Origin: a bacterium
GTDB taxonomy: Bacteria; Acidobacteriota; HRBIN11; JAKEFK01
Length of the DNA: 50,540 nucleotides
NCBI GenBank assembly: GCA_022616075.1
Contig: JAKEFK010000164.1
Location: 1-50,540 of the forward strand
Reading direction: 5' to 3'
Each line of letters starts with the position of its first letter. The stretch's first letter is position 1. This document shows positions 43,574 to 50,540 of the stretch, piece after piece. The notes beneath the pieces are model-generated. The model was not told the origin of the DNA, made no database searches, and saw only the letters and a list, made by a program, of their open reading frames with translations. The position numbers and the translations under genes are program-made.

Positions 43574-46519
43574 ATGAAATGGCTCCTCCTGCTTCTCTTG
43601 CTGCCCGGTTTGCTGTTTGGCGCCGAACCGATTGAAAAACATCCTGAATGGGATCAGGATTATTCAAAAAAAATCCGTAAATACACAACTGATCCTCAGT
43701 TCTTAACCGATCTGGTGGATCATTTGCCTGCATCGGACAAAGTTCCAACGCCGCAAAAGTTCCTTGGTTACATATCCGGCACGCCTGAAAGACTAACTTA
43801 CTCCGAAGATATTCATCGTTACATGCGAGCGCTGGAAGCCGTTTCTCCGCGCGTGAAAGTCTTTTCAATGGGTAAGACGGAAGAAGACAGGGAGATGATC
43901 CTGGTGGTGATTGCAAACGAAGAAACCATCGGCGATCTCGATCGCTACAAAGACACGACGCGCAAGTTGTCTGATCCCCGGAAAATGAACGACACAGAAG
44001 CGGAGCAGTTTATCCAACAAGGAAAACCGATGTACTACCTGACCGGAGCGCTCCATTCACCAGAAACAGGCAGTCCCGAAATGCTGATGGAGCTTGCATA
44101 CCGGCTCGCTGTGGAGGAGACTTCCGCAATTCAATCGATTCGCAATAACATCATCACTCTAATCACTCCGGTTCTGGAAGTCGATGGCCGCAATCGAATG
44201 GTGGATCTGGTGCGCTGGCAACAGGCGAATCCAAAAGCTCCGTTGCCGCCTCTGATCTATTGGGGTCACTATGTGGCTCATGATAACAATCGCGATTATC
44301 TCGGATTGAGCCTTGCGCTCACGCGCAATGTGTTGAAAACGTTTTTTGAATACCATCCTCAGGTACAACACGATTTGCACGAATCGGTTCCCTTTCTGTA
44401 CGTCTCAACAGGAACCGGACCCTACAACGCATGGCTCGATCCGATGGTGATCGATGAATGGCACCGCATGGCCTACCACGAAGTTCAGACTCTGACTCAA
44501 AAAGGTTTACCGGGCGTATGGACGCATGGCTTTTTTGATGGTTGGGCGCCGAACTACTTGTTCTGGGTTGCGCACGGGCATAATGCGATTGGCCGTTTCT
44601 ATGAAACGTTTGGAAATGGCACACCAAAAACTCTGGATAGAGTTGTCCGCGATCCAAGCCAGCGCGCCTGGTACCGGCCGAACCCTCCGCTGCCAAAAGT
44701 AAAATGGTCGCTTCGGAACAATGTAAATTATCAGCAAAGTGGCGCTCTTCTTGCGCTGCATTACATGGCGCAGAACAGTCAGCATTTCTTGCGCACCTTC
44801 TGGTCACTTGGAAAAAGGGCCGTGGCAAAAGCAACGAATGAAGGTCCTGCTGCGTATGTGTTCGATGCAACTCAAAAACGGAAAGGACAGCTTCGTGACC
44901 TGTTGCATCTGCTGCGCGAGCATGGCATCGAGGTTCATCAAACCGACAAGCCCGTAACAGTGAAACTTCAATGGCCACCCAAAAAGGAGGAAGAGAAGAA
45001 AGATTCTGAAAAGAAGGAAGAAAAAAAGGAAGAGAAAAAAGAACCGGACGCTGCAACCTTTCCGGCCGGAAGTTTTGTCGTGAGGTTGGATCAACCGTAC
45101 AGCCGGCTCGCGGACACCTTGCTCGACATCCAGTACGTCCGCGGTGATGAAAGAGTTTACGATGATTCCGGCTGGACACTCGGCTATGCGAAAAATGTGG
45201 AATGGAAGCGGATCGTAAATCAGGAAATCTTAAAAACGCCGATGCGGCCATGGGAAGGCAGGATGGCTGTTTCCCGTCCTGAAATCAAAGGATCCACGAT
45301 TGCAATTCGAAATCATGGCGAGCTAGATCTGGTTCGTCTTCGATATGCTCTACCGGAAATCGAGTTTTTGATCACGGAAGAAAACTGGAAAAAGAAAGAT
45401 TCCGAATGGGCAGCGGGAACCGTTCTCATTACAGTAGAGGAAAGCAATTCGAAAAAAGTCGAGGATGCTTTAGCTACAACCGCACTCGAATACATCGTTC
45501 TTGAGAATGCACCGGACGTCAAAACGCACAAGATGGCAACGCCGCGAATCGCGATGCTGCACACATGGTTCGACACTCAGGATGAGGGTTGGTATCGAAT
45601 TGCATTCGATGAATTAAAAGTTCCGTACGACTACATCTCCACACAAGACGTCGCCAACATGCGTGATTTGCGAAGCAAATATGACGTGATCCTTTTTTCG
45701 CCTTCGGGTTTTCGCACCGATGTAGTGGATTTCGTGAACGGTTTTCCTGCCGGACCCGCGATGCCGTGGAAAAAAACGGAACTGACGCCGAATTTGTTGA
45801 TCGATGAAACAGATGATATTCGCAAAGGGATGGGCTATTCGGGTGTGCAGAATTTAAAAGAATTTGTGGAAGCGGGCGGCCTGCTGATTACGATACGCGA
45901 AACAGCTGAGTGGGCCGTGGAATATGGTCTTGCAAGATGGATACGAACAAGTCAGCCACAGAACTTGAAGGCATCAGGAAGCTTGCTGAAGTCGGTTTTG
46001 ACAGATAAGAAGAGTCCTGTCGGTTACGGTTATGATGAAACGATTCCCGTTTACTACGCGGCAGGAACCATTTTTAAAGTTGGAATTTTCGAGGACCGGA
46101 CGGATCAAGGAAAACGTCCAAGTGGACGCGGAAATCCGAAAGATCCTGATGTTCCTCAGGGAAGACGGTATGTAGAACTTCCGGACAAGCCGAAACCTGG
46201 TCCAGGCGAAGAAGGATTCCAACCTTCCGATGAGTGGTCGGTCTGGTATGAACCTCTGATTCCGAAGATGGAAGATCGGCCTCGCATAGTTGTTTCCTTT
46301 CCGAAAGAAGCGGATCAAATCTTTTTGTCCGGAATGCTGGAAGGCGCCGATGAAATTGCAGGGAAACCGCTGATCATTGATTCACCTCTGGGAAAAGGAC
46401 ACATCCTGTTGTTTGCTAACAATCCGATGTGGAGAGGTAACACGCAAGGTAACTACGCGTTCATTTTCAACGCGATTCTTAACTATGAGAACCTGGATGC
46501 CGGCTGGCCGCCGAAATAG
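43574..46519 (+). CDS. Exported M14-type zinc carboxypeptidase-like protein
   Basis: A 981-residue protein with a signal peptide (1-16, ending LFG). The N-terminal domain (about 60-400) is M14 carboxypeptidase-like: zinc ligands His161 and Glu164 in GALHSPETG, and a later VQHDLHESVPF with a candidate third His ligand. A lysine/glutamate-rich, low-complexity linker (near 475-500, KKEEEKKDSEKKEEKK) leads to a C-terminal half with no clear catalytic motif. The length is well above a typical M14 enzyme. TGGAGGTTTGGA precedes the ATG. It probably digests peptides outside the cytoplasm, and the substrate is unknown. Confidence 0.85.
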   Translation: MKWLLLLLLLPGLLFGAEPIEKHPEWDQDYSKKIRKYTTDPQFLTDLVDHLPASDKVPTPQKFLGYISGTPERLTYSEDIHRYMRALEAVSPRVKVFSMGKTEEDREMILVVIANEETIGDLDRYKDTTRKLSDPRKMNDTEAEQFIQQGKPMYYLTGALHSPETGSPEMLMELAYRLAVEETSAIQSIRNNIITLITPVLEVDGRNRMVDLVRWQQANPKAPLPPLIYWGHYVAHDNNRDYLGLSLALTRNVLKTFFEYHPQVQHDLHESVPFLYVSTGTGPYNAWLDPMVIDEWHRMAYHEVQTLTQKGLPGVWTHGFFDGWAPNYLFWVAHGHNAIGRFYETFGNGTPKTLDRVVRDPSQRAWYRPNPPLPKVKWSLRNNVNYQQSGALLALHYMAQNSQHFLRTFWSLGKRAVAKATNEGPAAYVFDATQKRKGQLRDLLHLLREHGIEVHQTDKPVTVKLQWPPKKEEEKKDSEKKEEKKEEKKEPDAATFPAGSFVVRLDQPYSRLADTLLDIQYVRGDERVYDDSGWTLGYAKNVEWKRIVNQEILKTPMRPWEGRMAVSRPEIKGSTIAIRNHGELDLVRLRYALPEIEFLITEENWKKKDSEWAAGTVLITVEESNSKKVEDALATTALEYIVLENAPDVKTHKMATPRIAMLHTWFDTQDEGWYRIAFDELKVPYDYISTQDVANMRDLRSKYDVILFSPSGFRTDVVDFVNGFPAGPAMPWKKTELTPNLLIDETDDIRKGMGYSGVQNLKEFVEAGGLLITIRETAEWAVEYGLARWIRTSQPQNLKASGSLLKSVLTDKKSPVGYGYDETIPVYYAAGTIFKVGIFEDRTDQGKRPSGRGNPKDPDVPQGRRYVELPDKPKPGPGEEGFQPSDEWSVWYEPLIPKMEDRPRIVVSFPKEADQIFLSGMLEGADEIAGKPLIIDSPLGKGHILLFANNPMWRGNTQGNYAFIFNAILNYENLDAGWPPK

Positions 46520-46525
46520 CCCAAA

Positions 46526-46619
46526 GTAGGGGTGCCGCATTTTCGTTTTTGAAAAATGCTGCGCCCGGCAATTTTGGCGGACTGAGCATTCGCAAAAAAC
46601 GCGAATGCGCAGCCCCTAC
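46526..46619. repeat. Hairpin repeat, family F (GTAGGGGTGCCGC type)
   Basis: An approximate inverted pair: GTAGGGGTGCCGCATTTT at 46526-46543 and the complement of GTAGGGGCTGCGCATTCG ending at 46619. It fills the gap between two convergent genes, and its right end contains the stop codon TAG of the Ser/Thr kinase gene (46616-46618, minus strand). Confidence 0.82.
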
Positions 46620-48853
46620 AAACCAATTCGATTTAATAAGTTTCGAAAGCGGGGATCAGACCGAAGTTCTGTGAAGCGAGGATCAACTTTCAGGTAAACC
46701 AAGGAAGCAGAAGGTTCCTGATAAGCTTCTTCCAGCAACTGAATCGCTTTTTCTTTATCGCCGGAACTGGCGCAGATCTGCGCGAGATTGTACGGGGACA
46801 CATAAGACGCCTGACTCTGTTTCTTGCTGTGTTCCAATCTCTTATTCCAGTAACCTTGCGCGCCGCTCTCTTCATATGCTCGCCGCAGTTCTCCTACTTG
46901 CGCGGCTACTTCGCTCGCGTCTTTTCCAGCGGAAATCCGCGCTTTCTCGAATTCCTGAATCGCTTCGCGAAACTTTCCCAATTGTTCGTATACGGCAGAT
47001 AGAAACCGGTGAGCCGACGCAAAGTTTGGGTCCATGTCCTGGACTTTTTTTAAACGGTGAATGGCGCTTTCAAAGTTGTTGTTAAAGTAATAGCACGCTG
47101 CGATATCTGTTTGAATGATTAACGATAAAGGATCAAGCTCTTCCGCTTTTTTCATCTCTTCAAGCGAGTCTTCGAATCTCCCGATCATTGTTAAACACAT
47201 GAAATACCAGTGGTGAGCGGTAGCATATCCGGGATTCAGCCGGAGCGCTTCCTTGTATTCCTTTACTGCTTCATCCCAGCGGAATTCATGCGTTTTCAGA
47301 TGTCCGAGTGATGTATGCGCTTCTGCAAGAGACGGATCAATCTCAAGAGCGCGATTCACCGCGCTGCGGGATTTCGCAAAAGCCTCTTGCGGCGGCAGCA
47401 AAATTCCGAAATCTGCGAGTAATGCATAAGTGTCGGAAAGACCTGCATAAGCCAGAGCGTAAAGTGGATCGATCTGAATCGCCTGAGTGAAATGCTCGAT
47501 CGCCTTTTGAAAACTTTCCCCTGTCCGCCGGTTCCAGAAATAACGTCCTTTCAAATAAGCCTGATATGCATCCGTATTTTTCGTGTAGTGTTTGGCCAGC
47601 AAATGTCTCTCTTTCGTTGATAGTTTCAGCCGCAGTTTGCTGGAAATCTCAGCAACAATGTCGGATTGCAGCGCAAATACATCGGCAGTTTTTCTGTTGT
47701 ATTGTTCTCCCCACAAATGCCAGCCGTTCTGCACATCCATAAGCTCCGTGCCTATGAGGAGTTGATCTCCTTGCTGTATGACACGCCCGGTCAGCACGGC
47801 CCCGACGTTCAACTGTCTCCCCACTTCCAGCGGGTCGGTCTGTTTGCCTCGATAATTAAAAACGGTTCCACGCGCCATCACTTTCAGGCGCGTTAGCTGC
47901 GACAGGCTGTTGATGAGGGCTTCTGTGATCCCGTCGCTGAGATACTCCATCTGGGCGTCTGCGCTGCTGTTGTCGAATGGAAGGATTGCTATGGATTGAA
48001 TTGCTTGCTTTGCCTTTCGTTTTGCGGGCTTGCTACTTTGAATGGTTCGTAAGAAAAGCAGGATGTCTTGAGCAGCTTGAAAACGTTGATCCGGATCTTT
48101 TTCCAGGCAATGTAGGATCAATTGCGACAGCTCTGATGAAATTCCTTTTGGAGCGGGAGCCGGACTATGCAAAATTGCCGATATTGTTTCTGCTGCGGTT
48201 TGCCGGGAAAAGGGAGAATGTCCCAAGCTCATTTCGTATAAGATGCATCCAAACGAGAAAATATCGGTCCGTGAATCGAGGGGTTGACCGCGCAGTTGCT
48301 CGGGCGACATATAGGCAACGGTTCCCGCAATGACCCCCGTACTGGTTACTTCCTGTGAAACGCTTGCGTCCGTCTTATGCCAGCGTGCCAGACCAAAATC
48401 GAGGATTTTTACGATTCCGGTTGATGTGTAAAAAATATTCTGGGGCTTTAAGTCGCGGTGAATAATCCCGGCAGAATGAGCACACCGGAGTGCTTCTGCG
48501 ATAGAGACCGTAATTTCCAGGATCTTTTGTTGCGTTAATGTGCCTCGCTCGATGTAGGTTCTCAGTGTCTCTCCCTGAAGCAGTTCCATGACAACGAACG
48601 GTGTGTTCTCATGAATTCCAACATCAAAGATCGTCACAATGTTGGGATGGCTCAACGCGGCAAGCGCGCGGGCCTCCTGTTGAAACCGGCGGGTGGCGTC
48701 AGGATTGAGAATAAGATTCTCCGGCAAAATCTTGATGGCAACGTTCCTTCCGAGACGTTCATCTTCACCGCGATAGACTTCTCCCATTCCTCCTTTTGCG
48801 AGGAAATCCAGAATTTTATAAGGGCCGATTTGTGTGTCAGGGGAAAAGCTCAT
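46616..48853 (-). CDS. Ser/Thr protein kinase with TolB-like and TPR regions
   Basis: A 745-residue cytoplasmic protein. The N-terminal kinase domain (about 11-270) is complete: glycine loop KGGMGEVYRGE, Lys41 in VAIKILPE, HRDLKPQN with Asp134, and DFGLA with Asp152. A TolB/FlgO-like N-terminal domain follows (SIAILPFDNSS, about 285-410), then TPR repeats to the C-terminus (YLKGRYFWNRRTGESF through GNPREAI-like turns). This is a common architecture in soil bacteria with many kinases. The ATG at 48853 is chosen because a longer frame starts with no signal and reads into the divergent gene. The TAG stop lies in a family F repeat. Target unknown. Confidence 0.93.
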   Translation of the reverse strand: MSFSPDTQIGPYKILDFLAKGGMGEVYRGEDERLGRNVAIKILPENLILNPDATRRFQQEARALAALSHPNIVTIFDVGIHENTPFVVMELLQGETLRTYIERGTLTQQKILEITVSIAEALRCAHSAGIIHRDLKPQNIFYTSTGIVKILDFGLARWHKTDASVSQEVTSTGVIAGTVAYMSPEQLRGQPLDSRTDIFSFGCILYEMSLGHSPFSRQTAAETISAILHSPAPAPKGISSELSQLILHCLEKDPDQRFQAAQDILLFLRTIQSSKPAKRKAKQAIQSIAILPFDNSSADAQMEYLSDGITEALINSLSQLTRLKVMARGTVFNYRGKQTDPLEVGRQLNVGAVLTGRVIQQGDQLLIGTELMDVQNGWHLWGEQYNRKTADVFALQSDIVAEISSKLRLKLSTKERHLLAKHYTKNTDAYQAYLKGRYFWNRRTGESFQKAIEHFTQAIQIDPLYALAYAGLSDTYALLADFGILLPPQEAFAKSRSAVNRALEIDPSLAEAHTSLGHLKTHEFRWDEAVKEYKEALRLNPGYATAHHWYFMCLTMIGRFEDSLEEMKKAEELDPLSLIIQTDIAACYYFNNNFESAIHRLKKVQDMDPNFASAHRFLSAVYEQLGKFREAIQEFEKARISAGKDASEVAAQVGELRRAYEESGAQGYWNKRLEHSKKQSQASYVSPYNLAQICASSGDKEKAIQLLEEAYQEPSASLVYLKVDPRFTELRSDPRFRNLLNRIGL

Positions 48854-48900
48854 CTGATGTATACATTTTAACTGATATACTTTCAAAAAATTGATCTGCA
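48854..48900. promoter_or_regulatory. Divergent promoter region
   Basis: A 47-bp AT-rich spacer separates the divergent kinase and peptidase starts and must serve both. A TATACT at 48876-48881 could be the plus-strand -10 box, with no good -35 box at the right distance. The two genes probably share control. Confidence 0.3.
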
Positions 48901-50097
48901 ATGCGAATCGATCGCCGCACATTATTAAAGCTATTCCCGGCATCTTTGTTTTGGCGTAGTGCGGGCGACTCGCCCGCAGAATTAGCTCGCGGGCGGGCCC
49001 CCCGCACCACACCGCTTAGGAAACGCGCGCGGGATCTCGGCATCAGAATCGGCAGCATGCAACCGGGCATGTGGAACGCGATCACAGACGTCCCGGGAGT
49101 TCGAGTGGGCCACTCAACGCTGATTCAAGGACAATCCATTCGCACCGGGGTAACTGTTGTCGTGCCACATGACAAAATTCTTGAGGAATACATTCCCTTC
49201 GGCTTTCACATCTTAAACGGAAACGGCGAAGTGAGCGGACTCATCCAGGGTTCTTCACTTGGCATTCTTGCTTCCCCGGTTTGCCTTACAAACACATCAA
49301 GTGTTGGAATGGTTTACGATGCTTTGCTCTCACAAATGCCTGACAAACAGATCGTTCCGATCGTGGGAGAGACCTGGGATGCGTATTTGAACGATATTGA
49401 AGGTCGCCACGTTCACAAGGAACACGTTTGGGATGCATGGAAGAACGCAAGATCCGGACCGGTTACGGAAGGAAATGTCGGAGGTGGGACTGGCATGATC
49501 TGTTATGAATTTAAAGGTGGCATCGGAACTGCATCCCGCCGGCTGCCTGATCCATGGAGTGGTTACACGGTGGGCGCCCTGGTTCAGGCAAATCATGGTA
49601 GTCGCGAACACTTGCGCATCGATGGTGTTCCGGTCGGAGAAGAGATTCATGATCTTCGTCCTGTACCTGATGAAGCGTCTTTTCTAAATTCCATTCTCAT
49701 TGTGATCGCTACAGATGCTCCTCTTTTGGATTACCAGCTGAATCGAATTGCTCGAAGAGGCGGAATGGGACTCGCAAAGTCCGGCAGCATCGCCAGTAAT
49801 AGCAGTGGAGATTTTATTGTGGCGTTTTCGACCACTAACAGAATTAAGGCCTCAGAGTTTTGGAAAGGAAGCACCTACACACTTCAGTCAATCGAACAGT
49901 ACGATATCCAGCCTTTGTTTGAAGCAGCCGCAGAAGCCACTGAAGAAGCGATCATTAACGCTCTGTTTATGGCAGGAGACCTGGAGGGTTACAAGGGTCA
50001 CAAAGTTTTTGCGCTTCCGATCGATCGAACTCTAAAAATCATGGAGCGTCATCATCGTTTATTCCGTTCGGAGGAAAGAAAAGTTGCCTCTGTTTAA
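48901..50097 (+). CDS. P1-family (S58) aminopeptidase, DmpA-like
   Basis: A 398-residue Ntn-like hydrolase of the DmpA/BapA group, which cleaves itself and then acts on N-terminal residues of peptides. The N-terminus is Tat-like: DRRTLLKLF. The mature start is GIRIGSMQPGMWNAITDVPG. A TGVTVVVPHD and a GGGTGMICYEFKGG segment precede the cleavage site. The nucleophile is likely Ser in FLNSILIVIATDAPL, preceded by Asn, as in BapA, which cuts between Asn249 and Ser250. Between signal and mature start, residues about 19-38 are encoded by a hairpin repeat. The repeat adds residues but leaves the frame open. Confidence 0.9.
   Translation: MRIDRRTLLKLFPASLFWRSAGDSPAELARGRAPRTTPLRKRARDLGIRIGSMQPGMWNAITDVPGVRVGHSTLIQGQSIRTGVTVVVPHDKILEEYIPFGFHILNGNGEVSGLIQGSSLGILASPVCLTNTSSVGMVYDALLSQMPDKQIVPIVGETWDAYLNDIEGRHVHKEHVWDAWKNARSGPVTEGNVGGGTGMICYEFKGGIGTASRRLPDPWSGYTVGALVQANHGSREHLRIDGVPVGEEIHDLRPVPDEASFLNSILIVIATDAPLLDYQLNRIARRGGMGLAKSGSIASNSSGDFIVAFSTTNRIKASEFWKGSTYTLQSIEQYDIQPLFEAAAEATEEAIINALFMAGDLEGYKGHKVFALPIDRTLKIMERHHRLFRSEERKVASV
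48956..49010. repeat. Hairpin repeat inside the P1 peptidase gene
   Basis: A palindrome opening GTAGTGCGGGCGACTCGCCC and closing GCGGGCGGGCCCCCCGCACC. It resembles family A in length and GTAG.GCGGGCG core but differs in arms. It lies in frame within the gene, between the Tat-like signal and the conserved start of the mature enzyme. Confidence 0.75.
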
Positions 50098-50540
50098 TGT
50101 AATTTCACTTCCCCCTTTCGAGGTGATTCTTGTGGAAAGCTGGAATGCTCCTGCACACCGGTATTTTTTAGCTTATAAGACGCGCGGCGATTTCAGACAC
50201 ATTATGGGACTGCCGGTCGTGGATGAATTTGGTACTTTCTGCACGCCGATTTTTTTCGGGCCACTTCCTCTCCTTGGTCAGATTTACAATGTTGGGATCA
50301 CGTTGGGTCATCAAAGGAGTCCTGACATGTCCATCGATCTGGGATGGCCACCGGTCTGTGTTGGCATTCAAACGGACCGGTCGGCTGATGCAGGTTGGGA
50401 AACAAAACTGCTGAATGCAATCAAAGCTGAGAAGCCAGAACGCAGGCGGGACGCCCGCGCTACTTCGCAACGGGATGCCCGCGCTACTTCGCAACGGGAT
50501 GCCCGCGCTACTTCGCAACGGGATGCCCGCGCTACTTCGC
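50084..50540 (+). CDS. Unidentified protein, C-terminus made of REP-derived repeats, cut by window end
   Basis: A TTG start at 50084 follows GGAGGAAAGAAAAG with a good spacing and overlaps the peptidase gene by 14 bases, so it is probably translated with it. The frame stays open for 152 codons to the window end with no stop. The first 115 residues look like a folded domain with no signal peptide (VISLPPFEVILVESWNAP, then FRHIMGLPVVDEFGTFC and VGITLGHQRSPDMS). From about residue 122 the sequence becomes RDARATSQ repeated, encoded by a 24-bp tandem form of the family A repeat. I do not recognise the family. The repeat tail may be a neutral extension. Confidence 0.65.
   Translation, partial: MPLFNVISLPPFEVILVESWNAPAHRYFLAYKTRGDFRHIMGLPVVDEFGTFCTPIFFGPLPLLGQIYNVGITLGHQRSPDMSIDLGWPPVCVGIQTDRSADAGWETKLLNAIKAEKPERRRDARATSQRDARATSQRDARATSQRDARATS
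50447..50540. repeat. 24-bp tandem repeat of family A, translated
   Basis: Four copies of CGGGATGCCCGCGCTACTTC plus GCAA (the first has CGGGACG) with a strict 24-bp period run to the window end. The length is a multiple of three, so the frame of the gene above is kept and each unit encodes RDARATSQ. Confidence 0.9.

Noticed and set aside
44319-45251. A 310-codon minus-strand frame inside the carboxypeptidase gene
   Set aside because: It lies wholly within a well-supported gene on the other strand and its composition is arginine- and serine-rich noise.
50447-50540. CRISPR-like tandem repeats at the window end
   Set aside because: The repeat is direct and 24 bp long with no spacers between copies, so it is a tandem REP, not a CRISPR array.

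Overview
This 50.5 kb window looks like part of a chromosome from a free-living Gram-negative bacterium with about half GC. The gene set fits Acidobacteriota or a related soil lineage: an exported TPR-CHAT protease beside a sigma/anti-sigma pair, a Ser/Thr kinase with TolB-like and TPR regions, a giant poly-HAMP hybrid kinase, and many intergenic hairpin repeats. I infer this from gene content only. There is no rRNA, phage, IS transposase or CRISPR array. The one tRNA has a CAU anticodon.

Region 1 (1-13.3 kb, minus strand) holds the N-terminal part of a class A penicillin-binding protein, a winged-helix/methyltransferase-like protein, and a signalling trio: poly-HAMP hybrid kinase, CheR, and a REC-PAS-PAS-HisKA_2 kinase. 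Region 2 (13.4-17 kb) holds a tight operon of a PA2779-like membrane protein, a C39-like cysteine peptidase and a TPR/Omp85-like outer-membrane barrel, then two small cysteine-rich exported proteins. Region 3 (17.1-26.6 kb, plus strand) holds the TPR-CHAT protease, sigma and anti-sigma genes, a CsgG-like protein, two exported proteins of unknown role, and a REC-GGDEF-EAL protein. Region 4 (26.6-31.5 kb) holds Ku, an exported repeat protein, an exported protein with an unclear start, a frame-disrupted low-affinity iron permease-like gene, a STAS protein and an ABC-type binding lipoprotein.

Region 5 (31.5-40.5 kb, minus strand) is a housekeeping cluster read as tRNA(CAU), tilS, hpt, ftsH, folP, cdaA, cdaR, glmM, pdxJ. 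It joins c-di-AMP synthesis and its regulator to cell-wall precursor, folate and pyridoxal phosphate synthesis. Almost every gap in it is filled by a hairpin repeat. Region 6 (40.5-50.5 kb) holds a small zinc-binding protein, hemB, a methyltransferase overlapping an SDR, a large M14-like carboxypeptidase, a Ser/Thr kinase divergent from a P1-family (S58) aminopeptidase, and an unidentified gene that runs off the end.

The most unusual features are the repeats and their contact with coding sequence. A GTAGCGCGG-type hairpin family recurs through the window. One copy supplies the glmM stop codon, a related hairpin is translated inside the P1 peptidase, and a 24-bp tandem form is translated as RDARATSQ repeats in the last gene. 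Other notable items are the 12 x 276-bp HAMP array, the exported CHAT protease next to a membrane anti-sigma factor, and the peptidase/Omp85 operon.
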